From Himantopus leucocephalus (Eukaryota; Chordata; Aves; Charadriiformes; Recurvirostridae), in the NCBI GenBank assembly GCA_003993805.1, contig RSEF01000004.1, positions 73,026,459 to 73,090,458 on the forward strand: 64,000 nucleotides of DNA, in the 5' to 3' direction. The position numbers and the translations under genes are program-made. The notes below the pieces were generated by a model. The model did no database searches, was not told the origin of the DNA, and was given only the letters and a program-made list of their open reading frames with translations. The stretch's first letter is position 1. Every line of letters begins with the position of its first letter. Of the stretch, positions 50,901 to 64,000 are shown one piece after another.

Positions 50901-53900
50901 CAAAACGTTACGTATGCATAAAGTTCAGGCAACTTTAAGAATAGTAACTGTGAAGTTTCACTGTGAGGTGAAAGGAATGGGTCACCCTAGGAGAACTGCC
51001 AGGCATCCAAACCTCAATATAGCTCAACAGGAATGCTTTTCTCAGCATTTCTGAGCACCTGCAGCCCCCATTTATGAACTGAATACCAAAACCAATGGAT
51101 GTTTAGAGGAATATGCTGCATTTTACGGAGAGTGTATCGTCACTTGCATCTATTCTACTCTGAAACATGTTTTTTATCCCATACACCTGTGGAAGAGATG
51201 TTAATAGAATATTTGCAATTCGTGCTTGGTTTACTTGGTAAAAAGTCAGTACCTTTATATTTATAAAAACATTTGAATACAAAGAAATTTTCCTTTCACA
51301 ATACTGTCTGGTATGTCTTATCTCCCATCCTTTTGTACAGGAGATAAAAAAGAAATGGAAGATGGAAGAAATTGCCCACACCAAATTACTAAGACTTCTC
51401 TAAAAGCAAGCAAGTCACGAAACCTTGACAGAGCTTGTGTTTGAGAGAATATCTATTATAGAAATGTTGGACACATGAGCAACAAGTGACATATTGAATT
51501 CTAAAATGGTTTTGAATGTTGAATGTTCTTATTTGCCTGAACTGTGCCAGAACAGAAATTCAAAAGCTTCATCAGCGTGTTTTGATTTGATGCCTTTGAA
51601 GAAGTTTGTTGATCCCCTGCCAGAAGAAATAGTCATGCTGTTCATGTTTGAAAACATCTTACTCGAAAAGATGAAAGTATTTCTAAACTGTTACTTTTCT
51701 ATATGGGAGAACAGAGGTCCGACAATTAAAAGACATAGTATGGGCTTTGATGAATTTAATTCCCTTTGCCAAGAAACTTGGCAACGCTGAGTCTGTTATT
51801 TCAGTAGAAAAAAACAATTTGACAAAAAATGACATCTCCATAAAAGCTTAATAAATTTGGATGGTTTTAATTTATTTAATACATAAATGACATTCTAGAT
51901 ATCCTCAGAGAACGATCAACAAATTATAATGTAACATTGTGGCAGTCTAAAGGTAAACCAACAAAAGAAACAGATTAGATGCCAAATCAGTTGTCCAGTC
52001 TGATATGTAACAATGGAAGAAAGCCATATCATGCTTCTGGAGCATAAAAAAGCAATTGTTTGAACAGAAATAGCCACAAAAGAGAATCCCTCTTCCCTCA
52101 TGGATGAATCTGTTAATTAACGAAATACGCTTTCTATTGAAAGATGTTCCTTGATTATGTCTCATATTATTTTCTCTGCTAAAATTAGCAGAAAGGGAAG
52201 CAGAATTCAGCAGGGAACCTGACCAGAAAATGTAAAAAGGCACAAGAAGTAGTTTTGCAGCATACGATTTTCTTTCATTTGCTCTGAGAAAAGATGAGTT
52301 TTTGCAATAAAACTCTTAAGAATTTTATTTGCTGTGTGAGAGGAGTTCCACAGCAGGCAGGAGATGTATGGCCAGAAAAGACAGTGAATAAGGAATTCTG
52401 TATCAGTGTCAAGGTAGAAAATTGTCTGCATGGCTCCTGAAAGAGCACTTTTAACAATGCAAAAATATGAGAATTGAAGACCTAAGGTCACCATATTTTC
52501 ATTGTGGATGCCACACCACAGACCTCTTTAGGATAGTGAATGAAATCAATACGCTGTTGGCCATTTCTACCTCACTGCCTCACTACCTCACTACTCTCTG
52601 CAGTACATCTCACAAAAAACAGCATGATCCATTGATAGTCCCAAGCCAGAAAATACATTAGAAGATGCTGCAGCTCCCTTCCCCTGCTGGGTGTGCATCA
52701 TGTCTCCATCCCAGTACAGACGGCAGAGATGGCTGATGTACCTATGTAACGAGCTGCTCACCATAGAAACAGTCAATGAAAGTTAATCACAAAAATCCCA
52801 CGGAAGTAAAAAGAACAGGTTTATTTCACAGGGAATTCAGCCTTCCACAGCAGGGTTACATTCACACCAGCTGGGTTTCCTAAGAAAGCCTGCAACTTCT
52901 TCTTGATACCTGATTGAATCTAGTGAGGATGGACAGCATAGTCATCAAGGAGCAACAAAGCTCTGATGACTTCAAAGAGTAAGTTTCCGATTAATACGCT
53001 ATTCAGAATCAGACAAATATTATCATTCCCTCCTGCTTCAGCAAAAGGTTCATTATTTTGAAAACTACCTTGAATATAGGCTGTTATTTGATGGTACTTT
53101 CGTACTGAGTGTAATGATTTTCATCGATTTCAAAAGTGCACCAATTGCTTTATGCACTTACACACACATGCTCACACACTCACTCCTATCAGTAGCAGCA
53201 GCATTCTTTAGAGCTAGCCAAGTGTTATGCACATAAATATTTTTTTTTTTTGTCGATCAGAAAATTGTTGAAATGAAATGTTTTAGGTAAGGAATTTTCT
53301 GTGCAATTTCTTTTAAAAATAAATTTTGCAACCTTTTGTTTTTAAACTTTTTAAGCAATCAAAAACCCCTCTTGGTCTTTCTAAAATACATTTATACATT
53401 TTTACATAGTAAGCTAACAGAGGAATGAAAAGAATGTCACTGAATTTTGGATACGATTATAAATACAGTTATTTGTAAAGGTTGGATTCATAGATATTTG
53501 TCCATGAGTTCTGATTTTCAGGTTCAGGCATGACTAACCAAGCAAAGAATTGATATGTACATCCAAGCATTTCTTCTGGTTTCTACTCGCTATGTCAGCA
53601 AGAGTGCTGTGGAATTAATTTTTGGATAATATTGTCTAATTGCTTCTTAATGTGCATTTTCCAGTCATATTGGTTATATGATTTTACAAAATTAGTTAAA
53701 AACAAATTCTTCCCACGAGTCTGCTTAGGCTCTTACCAAGAGTTTTCAGTCTTTTTTACATGAAAAAAATATTTTTGATGAAAAAAAAGGATAAGAAAAT
53801 AAAATGTTGATAAAATCAAAGTATTGCCAGCTCTACAGAGAACACATTTTCTGTTGAGAATTCATTTTGATACAAGATTCGTGACTAAGTTCTGCTATTT

Positions 53901-56900
53901 GTCATGACCCAGAAACTTATGTAATTTTTGGATGTTTTATTTCCATATTTTATACAGATTTGAAGATGTACAATAGTCAAATCTGTTTCCAAGCAAAGAG
54001 TTAGCCATGGTTTATAATCTTGAGTATACTGGGAAGAATTTCTCACTGACTTATCCCTCCTTAAAGCTCCACTGTGAAGAAATACAGTGAATTATTAGTC
54101 TAGCGTTTTTGACATCAACATTGGTATAAAAACCTTCACAAGTTAAAATGAAAGCCAGAGCACTAATACTTCATTTTTTTTGTGTACCGTGATTTCCACT
54201 CAGAACTCCCCGATGGCAATATCAAAGGAACAGTTTGCAGAGGCATTCGTGAAAACTCATCCCAGTCACACAAGTGAAAGACTTCACAAGACTTTTCTCA
54301 GTCTAATCTCTGGTGAGTTCTTGCCACCAGCCCTGCACACTATTATTTCAGCTACATGCTCCATGCCCTAAGGGAGACCCAGCACAGGAACAAAAATGGT
54401 GGTATGGATCAGGATTCAGCAGCTGGGTTAGGGGAAACTCACAACATCTGTCTGAATTAGTCTTGCCAACATCTAGGGGCACATTTGGGTTCTGCAGAGC
54501 AATTACTAATGTATATCATAAAATGTTAAAAAAAAAAAAAATCCTGAATGCCCAACATACTGTTTCCTCGGTTTATCCCTCCTACCCTATTCCTAGGTCA
54601 ACAAATCTCTAATGTAAGTTTTAATTTTTTGTTGTAAAACTAGAGAAGGGCTTCGAGGCACTTCTTCTTCATTTACTAGCTGTCAGAATATTGAAATTTG
54701 CTGGAAAAATACGAAAGTTTTATTCATACCCTCTTTTTACTTCTGCATGGGCAATGGTACCTACGTCTGCCAAGTAATGAAGGGAATCTGAGCAGAGACA
54801 ATTCATCTAAAGAACTCAGTTTAGGGGATACATTATTTTACCTGGAAGGCAGTGCCAAGACGAGGTGGTAGAGGGAGCACGGTGGATCTTTTCCTGGTAA
54901 CCCAGGCTGCTGCTCAAGTCCAGATACAGGAACAGACCCTATTTCTTTAGCAAGTGTGGACCAAAAGAGAAAAAGCCAGAGCCCACACGGTTGTGGGTCA
55001 AATTCCACTTGGCTTTCATCATGAGCTCCCTGGAAACAATCTTCAAGAACAAAGGCTATTGTAGAAACTTTAAGGAGCTCCTTCCCTCCAACTGCTCGAA
55101 AGTCTCCTGTAGGGCAAAGCCTGACTTTCCTCAGCAAAAGGCAACTGCAAAACTACCACCACTGTTTCCCTGCTACCTGTCCTCAGACAGAGCCTTCCTC
55201 TCTTCTTTCTCCTCAAGAAAGCCTGATGGCTCTCTTTTGAGCCAGACATTTAACCAGAGCGGTATTGTTTGCCCTGAGGTAACACCATCATTATCTCCAT
55301 GTTCTGGTAGCAAGAGCTCAGCAGAGGTGACCAGTCTAGTGGCATAGGATGACATTCCCACTTTGGACCAGTTATGTCCTTAACGAATTGCTTTTACTCC
55401 TTGTGTATGAATGGGAAAAGCACCAAGGCAAACACAAGGGGATTTACCACACCTGCAAGCAAATTCAAATAAAGCTTGCAGCTAGTTCGTCTTAAATAAA
55501 TAAATTAGATAAATCCTAAAATCTTTCCAAAGACATTCAAGCATCTCATGCAACCCCTCACTGAGCCCACCCTAAATGCAACAACCAATAATGCTCAGCC
55601 CACCAAGAGCGTCCTGAGTTCTTAGAGGAAAGTCTAGATTACAATGGAAAGCTGGTAACCAGGAAAGCCAGTAGTGAGAGATAATTTTAGCGGCCAGATT
55701 ACCTAGCAGAGTTCCAGTGACTGCAGTAGGTACCTTGCTTTTTACACACATCAGAGACCTGATTCTCTCTCTCTGAGCTGCATTTTGAAGGGAATTTTCT
55801 GCAAACTCTTTTTTCCTGATTAGTCCATAAAGGTAAATTGGGCTTCAGTACAAGTGTTTTGAAAACCAGCATGGGGCATGCACGAGTGATCTATTTTTCA
55901 TCCAATTAGGGAAAACAAGATGTGTTTTAGACTTCCTACTGTGCTTAGAAACTACCTCCCACTCATACTTGCATTCTTTATTAATTCAGCCGTACTTCCT
56001 CCATTAACTCCATCCTCTTCGCGGCTCCATGTAATTTGGTGTCATTCACAGCACACTGACTAAATGACAGGTATAGAAAGTCTGTTTTCTGTTCAAAATT
56101 CTTACATTATAAAGAATTGCAAAATCCGTGGGAAGCAGCTGAGTGATAGTTCCTAGTGAGCCGAGCCGGGGTGGCCTAGCATTGTACCCAGTCTTTAGGT
56201 TCCTCCTTGATTTTTGAGACTTGTGTACCATGTTCAGTTCTTCAACTTGCTTTTCTGCTTGAGCTTCCTTTTTATATTTGAAGGGTAAGAAGAGAAACGC
56301 ATTACAGTATTGATAGTATAGTCTCCTGGTCTCAAGCAGCTCTACTGCTGTGTGCACGATGAGGGGGAAGTTTGCATGGGATAAAATTCATAGATTTGCA
56401 GTCCCTGTTTTCCCTATCAGATATGTTGCTGTGACTCTGGACTGTCCCAAAGGACCAACTAAAAGAAGTTTTGTTGATTTTTGCTTAGTAAAATCCTTTG
56501 AGTAGAGCTGCAGAAGCTGAGAACTTCACAGTGTTTCTTTATATTTCCTGGAATAAGTGTGTCTGAACACCGAAGCACATGTCAGGAGTAGGAATTTTCC
56601 CTATCACTTTCCCTTCCCTATAACACCAAACTTCACTAGCTTTTTCTATTTGGTTGGGGTTTTTTTCAGCTTGTACTTCAATCTTTTCATATCTGATCCT
56701 GAACGAAATGAACATACAGTTTGCTATCTAAGATCATTCTTGAGGTTTCAGCCTAACACATTTATTTCCAACAGATTTTACATCCTGTTTTTTACAGGCA
56801 GTTCAGTATAACCTACAAAGTTTAATTATAATGGCAAATACCAAAGGTAAATAATTTTCAAAATATATGGGAGAACTATAGCTGGGGAAGAAAAAGTTTG

Positions 56901-57000
56901 GTTTTTTTTTTTTAATAACTTTTCTTGTCCTTCTTAATTTCATTTTGGTTCCTGTCTTCTTTTCTAAAATTTAATGAAACAATCTTTTATATTTTATTTG
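50901..57000. other. Non-coding DNA without recognisable features
   Basis: No transposon or gene is recognised. Minor simple repeats are a CTCACTRC repeat at about 52569-52596 and a CA-rich stretch at 53159-53185. A run of 13 A lies near 54528-54541. A GC-richer patch at 54840-55370 has overlapping open frames of about 100 and 118 codons on opposite strands without family resemblance. Confidence 0.55.
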
Positions 57001-60000
57001 GGAAAAATAATTATCATCATGTTTAAAATTGCTTATCTACTGTTTTGCCAAAAGTAACTGGAAGAAAACTGCATGATGTTCTGTTGCATTGACTTTGTTT
57101 GAAAATGTTTTTCGTAGCTTTACATGAACTGCACATGATGTTTTGTGAAATTAAAAATTATATGCTTTATTTTCCCAGGTTTCATGAAGTTTTTCATTCC
57201 TATTGCAATAAAAAACTGATTTGCATTAAAGTCATCTAGTGTGATTACATAAAATACTATCAACACAGTGGGAATCAACCTGAAAAGCAAGACAATATCA
57301 ACAGAGAAAAAATGACAATTTATCAATTACCATTTTAGTTTTGAAGCATTTCCTCTCTTCTCTCTGATAGTCCTGGGGTGATGTTAGTGTTTCATAATAA
57401 AGAAACAGGTAAAAAGCAAGTGCAATCATGTTCAGATACCATGGATGTTCACAAGGAAATTGTTGCTGAAAGGAATATAAACATACCAGAACTGTACAGT
57501 CTGTTAGGAGGAATTTATTTAATTTTGTAGGCTTCATATAACAAAACTTGCACTGCTTTCATTTTCCACATACACAAAAAAATCTTCCGAGTTTAACTGA
57601 ATTTCAGATAAGAGAAATAGAACAGCTTTTGAGAGGAATGAAGGATTCCAAATAAATCTATTACAGGTCTAGTTATTGGCTGAAAGACCCTCAGAACCAC
57701 ATTTCACACCCTTTATTTCAATACCACTGGCTAATATGGTTGGTCTTGTCTGGAACTAAGATTTGACCAAGCTGCAAGCATTATTGTTTCTATCAGAAGA
57801 TTTAAACCAGCACTTTGGTATTAAATGTAAGTGCAAAAAGCTGCAGAATTCTTTCTAAACAGAACGTGTCTTACAAGAAAATAAATATAAATTTTTTTTT
57901 CTGGACTTAAGAAAAAAGATAGGGAGATTTTAGATGTTTAAAGTCCATCACAGTTTGCCAGAGCCACGTAAGTTGCTGCTTCCTCATTTGCACCTTGGTC
58001 CATATTGCAGTCCTTCCACATTCCACTTCTTATTTCTAGAAGTATGGAGTATTCCAGGTCTCCCTGTTTTAAGCAATGTGATGCTTTTTTTCAGGATCAG
58101 GCCTGCAGCCATCCTGACCCTCTCTGTGGCGTGGAAGCAGCACAGATAGGAACTTGAGCGCAAATGGACCAGGTGCCAAGCGCTCTCCAAAGACAAGAGA
58201 GCTGAAAGCTAATGGGAACATCTTGGTCTCTTATCTGGAAGCAGCGTTTTCAGAAATAGGCTGAGCTGGGAGCCAGCCTGGTATTTTTCAGGCATATGGC
58301 AGCAGGTGGAATTTTGACGATCATCTTAAGTTAACTCAAGCTTTCTGTGTAGACACGACTTTAAAATGCTGGTATCTGAATGCATGAGGAGAGTGCTAAC
58401 CCACTTCAAGAAATAACTGTGTAATGAGTTCTTTAAACGTCTTAAATACTGAAAGTTTAAACCTAAACTAGATTATATTCTTAAGCTCTGTGAATTTCAA
58501 ATGCTGTGTAGTCAGAGGCATTGAGGAAAGTCAAGGAAAGGTTACCACAAGAAATACTTCTCCTCTGGTAATTCTGCCAAATTTTAACAGGTCTGATATA
58601 ATGGAAGGGGAAGCCAAACAAGCTTGTTTTGACATAGAGAAACCTGAGAGTCAAGTTAAAAGGGGAGTTGTGTCACATATGGGAATCTGCATACCTCTCA
58701 GCACCGCCCAGTACTCTGAAACAGGGCACAGGATCTGTGCGTACCTTCTGCCAGGTATCACTCACTACATGATAACCAGATTTGGTCTTGGGAGTGAAGG
58801 AACTACAAAGCTCTGGAGAGGATTTGCAGCTCACACAGCAATTCGGTTTTCTAAGCTCCACTGGAGCTGAGCAAAATTCAGCCAGATGCATCTTTTCTAT
58901 TCTTTGGGGTACCAGTTTAGCCATTGCAATGACAATTGAGTGCTCTTGATCATGATTTACACAGCATGAACAAAGAATCACCCATCCTTCATGCTCAGCG
59001 AGAAAAAAATGCAAATGCAGAGAAGTTTGCCAGGGTGTGACCATTAACTTAGAATGACAGAGACAGCACTTGCAGCTACAAAAAATATGCTAGGATTTTT
59101 GCCTCTTCCAAAAGAATTGTTTTTCACAATTCAGTTTTTTTGATTTTTCAGAAGTCTCAGTCATTGCATTTCTCCCCACCATGAAACTGTCAGTTATGTT
59201 TCTCTCCTCTGGTTCAAGTGTTTTATGACTCATTCACTTATTGTCGTATGCTATACTGTAATTGTTATTTCCATTATCTGGTATGTGAGTCATTTTCTTT
59301 GCAGCTATTTGTTACAAAGTATGATTCTCACTTCTCTTAACATCTGTTTGAGTCCCTTCTGCACTGATGATGATCATATTTTTATCCACTGAATGCAATT
59401 TATTTCCATCTTGAGCATTTAACTGCACTGTTGTTTACTATAAACTGAGGACTACAAGCACCACCTCTAGATCACGAGTCTTCCTTGACGGTTTATTCTG
59501 TGTAGTCCTCATCTATTCACTTTCTTGAGCCGTTTTGTCATGACCATTTGGCAGAAACTTTGGACTTGTCTGATTTTCTGGCATCACGTCTAAAGGCCAC
59601 CAAGAAAAGAGTTTTCTTTAAATTAACCCTCTCTATTTCACATTGAAATTATGTAGCAAAACAGTGAGTGAAATCCTTGGCTCTATCAAATCTAGAAGGA
59701 CTTTATTATTGACTTATTGTGGGAAACCACCTAAAGTCCAAATGCCTTCATCTAACTGCCAACCAAGTCTAGCTGCTAACTGCAGTTAGGCACAGGATAA
59801 TTTTATTTCCTGAATGTATCCATCACTTGTGAATCTCAACCCATGCTGTGTTATGTTTGACATCAGAGTTAGCAGATATGATGGCTAAAAGCCAGATTGT
59901 GGAAGAAGGCCAAGAAAATGTCCATGTTCCATTATATTGCCATATTGCTACTCAGAATAGTAAGATGGAAGTATTGCAGATGTTTTATTAAGGTTTTGTC

Positions 60001-63000
60001 CACAAGGAAAAATTTTACATTCACTGATGGAAGTCTCAGTGTACTCATAAGAAATGAATATGCACACCATCACCACAATCCAGCTCAGCAAAATAAGTAA
60101 ACTTCATGCATAGCTGAGCTTTTGTCTCTTGTTTATAGACTTTTTTTTTCCCAATTTCGGTTGATGTATTTCTGTATTGTTTCCCATCTGAACAGTACAC
60201 TTCTTATCCCTTTTTTCATGATTGATTCAGGTTCTCTCCTTCCAAAATAAGAGAAAACTGCCTGAACATAAATTTGCTCCTTCTCATGCCCTAAAGGCGG
60301 TATCTTCTTATCCTGCACTGCTGGTTTCACTGAACATCTCCCATGGAGAGGAAAAAGGAATGCACTCAGAGTGTTCGTATGTCAAGATAAGGAAAATCAA
60401 TTTCTATCCCCTAAAAAGCAAAATTCTTTAGTGCAAAGTTCACTAAATGTTACTAGTTATGTTTTACATTTCAAGAAGAGAGGAAAGAGAAAAATAGACA
60501 TGGACGGAAGCAAATGTCTATAGATTTTACTCCTATATGGCATGCAGTGGGAGCTAAAATTTCACCCCTTGCACTCCCTAATGAAGAGACCAGACACAAC
60601 AATTGTGAAGGGTACATAGTTCTATGTAAAGAACAACTTTAATTTTAATGTATAAGAGAACACAGAATACCAGAAGTTTCTTCAGATTCCTTAGATACAC
60701 AATTTTGTCTAATGGTAAATTGTCTACATTCAACACATACGTTTTTGAAATGTAAAAGTGTGATTGCCAGATTAGAAACATAAGTATCGTACCTTTAAAT
60801 GATGCTATTTCAGGAATATAATACATACATTCATATCATAAGAATGGTTTGTATATATTTTCCAGCTTTATCTTTATAGGGTTATTTTGATTATTATTTT
60901 CACAAGCGAGAAAGATGATGTCTGGGAATCCCTAGATCCCAAGGAATCTGCCATGTCCAAACAGATACGAAATATTATTCGGCCCTTCAATTCCTCTTTT
61001 CCCCTCCAATTCTTTCCAATTTTTCCTGTCTTCTGTTTCACTGCTTGAACAAAATTGGATAATACATCTGAATTTAGCTATTTATTGAGCTGTGTTACTT
61101 CAGTTGGATGAAAATGGAAATACTTGTCATACCTAGGCAAAAGGTCTACAAAGTGAATTAAAGATCATGCTTCCTCAGTGAAAGTGAATCTACAAGGATC
61201 TGCTGAAGTGTGTGCTATAAAACATGAACAAAGTAGTTAATAATACAATTTTATAAATCTTCTTCTATCTGAAAGAAGTTCTTCATGTCCTGAGGGAAAA
61301 CCATACTATACATATCTGAGAGTAGCACTGTCTTATGTTTTCCCACTTGTTTCTGGTTTTACCTTTAAAAAACCAAAACAAACTCAAAAGACTTTTGTAT
61401 CTGATTGCTAGCTAGTTCATTCATATCACTGCAGCTTTTACAGACAGAGTGTCCAACACTTACAGACAGAAAACAACACATTCAGTCCAAATGCATTTTA
61501 AAGGTTCTTTGGCAGAACATCTCTCTGAGGGCACAAGTATTTGGTATGCGTTGCTTGCAGGACTGCGCAGGTCCCAGATATTTTGTTCTGTGCTATCGAT
61601 TGCACATATATTTTTTACTTGTCCCACATTGAACAAGTTGAACACACTGAAGGGAAGAGAACTCATTTCATTTCACGGTCAGAAGGTCATTTAAATATAC
61701 CAGCATACTTCTAATTTTTCAAAACTTATTTATATTATAGACTGATTATTTTTGATTTCCCTGAATTTGGATTGAGCTAGTTATTTGTTTATAACTACCT
61801 GCATATTCGTCTTATCTAATGATTTATTGGGCTTCCATACAGTGGGAAGCTTTGCGTGTTTTATGGTCATCAGAGCTATGTTGGAAACAGTTTAACTTCC
61901 GGCAATACCTCTTATAACAGACCTTATATAGGCCTTTCCAAGACAGAATTGAAAGGGAGGGGCAGAGACCAAAGGCCTGGTAGGGACTAGCAGTTTGCTT
62001 CTGAACCTTGCTTACAGAAACAAAAAGGTTACAAACCTTGCTATACGAGACCATGTAAAGTGGCAGACAACAGAAGAGTCGCTCTGTTCTGAATGGAGTG
62101 AGAAACATTTCGAAGCAGCGGGTGATATTCTTCAGAGATGTTACTGAATACATTTCAATAGGCATGTAAGGAAAGGTTCATTTTAAGCCTTCTACAAATG
62201 GCTGATTATTATTATTTCTGCATCTAAACTTCAGGTTTTGTAAAGAAGAAAAAGACTGAGTCAGGTTACGGAACTAGTCTAGAAGAGCATCTTCACCCAC
62301 GAGTTCGAGACATTTGGCTTATTCATAGCCTCGTAAGAAACTTGGGCAAAGGACAACACATGTTATGCGGCCAATGTGTTCAAATGAAACCCTCTGAATG
62401 AAAAAAGAAAACCACACAAGTTCAAACTAAAGTAAACATATTGTTCCCTGAAGTTCATGAGGTTTGATCTAGCTCATCTAAGCATGCTAAGCCGTCTTAA
62501 AAGGGAGTGACTGAGGACTTCAGTCCTTTCTCCACTAAGGAAAGGATACGTCATTTCCAATAAAGGGCATAGAGACTTGCAGAGGCTGATAAATTATTGT
62601 CCTCTTACTTTTCTATTGACAGAACAAGGTAACATATTTAAAGAGGTGGAAAAAATAAGAAAATAGAGGGAGACAACATTTAATACCTAAATAATAATCA
62701 AGGTTTTTCTGTACTCATGCTTATGCATGCAGGTTATGTTGTTTAAAGTACACTCCTGCCCCAAAACATAATATTGGCTTATCAAAGACCACACAGACTT
62801 TGGCACCATGTTAGTGGTAGATGGCATATTGCAAATAAATCTCCTGAATGACTTTTAAAGACTACAGTGAAAGCAATTTTTGAGTTGTCACATATGCTGT
62901 ACCACAAATAGGGATAATTTGTGTGATAAATCTTTAGTCTTACTGAGTGAGACAACAGAAATAAATGTTAGAGAAATAGAAGAGAAAGAACCATTTTTTC

Positions 63001-64000
63001 TCTAGGTGGCCCACAGGAGATCAAGATTCAGCTTATTGAATGTTCACAAAACCAAATTTTCTTTTTGTGCCCCACAATAGCATGCAACTGTGATGAAAAT
63101 ACTGAAAAAGGGTACTATGTTCAGATGCCTATGAAAAAATATATAGAATATTATGGGAAGGGAAATTATAAATTTATGCCAATATACACTGGAGCCACAT
63201 GTTAATTTCTGTCTAGAAATGGAGAGTAACGGCAATGTTTCTTTTCACCTGTGTGACTGCTAGTCCATTCCCCATGAGGGCAATGTAATTATTAAGAGAA
63301 TTCTGATAAGAATTGCTCTGTGTGCAGTTCATGTGAGGTTGAACTGCATAGTGCTTGAAACAACAAGAAACAGTAAATGCTTTCACAGCATTATAGAAGC
63401 ACACCTACTACAAAAATCAGTCTCTGAAAGTAAGTAAAGCTAGCCACAGAATTGTTGTATTTAACAAGAATTTCTGGTAGCACCCCACAAAGACCTGCAC
63501 AGAAGTAAAAGGAGGACTCTTTGGAATAAAAAAGCTCCCAGTCTAAGTAGAGAATTAAACACAGAGTTGGCAAGAAAGGGATCAGACCTGTATTTTTAAT
63601 CAAATATTAGCTGCCTCTGTCTCCCAGCATCATCATTACTGAAGTTAAGTCTTGAGGAGAGGTGTACAAGAGAAGCAAGTATGACTACAAATGCCTTGAA
63701 CTTTTCAAATAAAACAGCTCTGAAGGTCCTTCAGAAGACCTCAGGTTCATAGCAGTTCTAACAAATACAGTTCAGGTTCCAGATGAAGTTCTGTACTCCT
63801 GCTGGACTGCCATAGAACCAGAAACACTGGAACAGCCTTGACCCTGATCATAGACCTGGGACAAACATCATCAGGTTTTGAGTCAAACAGGAGTCCTGGG
63901 GGGCCCTGAGGTTACTCAGTAAAAATGGTCTGGCTCTGAAACTAGTCTTCAAGCTCTTTGCTTGAAAAAAAGGACAACTTATTTATGTAAGTGAACTACA
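57001..64000. other. AT-rich non-coding DNA to the window end
   Basis: No transposon or gene is recognised. The longest open frames, 58490-58870 plus (126 codons) and 58673-59044 minus (123 codons), overlap antisense to each other. The next, at 61824-62165 minus (113 codons), stands alone. None shows familiar motifs or paired splice sites. Confidence 0.55.

Noticed and set aside
54526..54542. Poly-A run that could mark a processed pseudogene
   Set aside because: The upstream sequence resembles no gene. The same holds for the A runs near 42521, 44672 and 49978.
55990..56075. TTTGGTGTCATTCACAGCA, similar to the CR1 reverse-transcriptase region on the minus strand
   Set aside because: Only about 20 bases match and the flanking blocks are absent. 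A sensitive profile search could still show a relic.
1..64000. CRISPR arrays, operons, rRNA or intact tRNA genes
   Set aside because: No regularly spaced repeats, no tightly packed genes and no complete cloverleaf or rRNA motif were seen; the DNA is vertebrate.

Overview
This window looks like bird genomic DNA that contains no intact protein-coding gene. The main evidence is the repeat content. Nearly every recognisable interspersed repeat is a CR1 non-LTR retrotransposon (LINE), several with the typical avian 3' end, plus two LTR-like elements. Most of the rest is AT-rich DNA without recognisable repeats and with stops in all frames. No mammalian-type Alu or L1 was seen. A large intron or an intergenic gene desert would both fit. 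I cannot name the species or a host gene.

Layout. 1-3.5 kb: plain non-coding DNA with a 151-bp tandem pair split by a single N. 3.56-4.33 kb: a solo LTR-like avian repeat on the minus strand. 4.3-15 kb: mostly featureless, with a tiny CR1 tail (8.55 kb), a tRNA-derived SINE-like block (9.35 kb), an older CR1 tail (11.8 kb) and two speculative exon candidates. 15.14-15.24 kb: a 100-N gap. 19.5-20.3 kb: a CR1 copy on the minus strand whose reverse-transcriptase C-terminus is still readable. 20.3-34.6 kb: AT-rich DNA with simple tracts and a second tandem pair split by a single N (28.94-29.20 kb). 34.6-35.1 kb: a CpG-rich LTR-like promoter block. 35.6-38.1 kb: a very old, unusually long minus-strand CR1. 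39.0-40.7 kb: a cluster of three CR1 pieces in both orientations around a second 100-N gap. 44.07-44.35 kb: another minus-strand CR1 tail. 44.35-64 kb: no recognisable repeat or gene.

The transposon pieces are all broken by 5' truncation, frameshifts, stops or lost catalytic residues, and no cooperating gene set is visible. The observations most worth checking are assembly-related (tandem copies around single Ns, opposite CR1 orientations across a gap) and evolutionary (the long ancient CR1 with an internal near-perfect short duplication, and the CpG-rich LTR-like block). I found no convincing new biological system. Family identifications rest on recalled consensus patterns, not on a database search.
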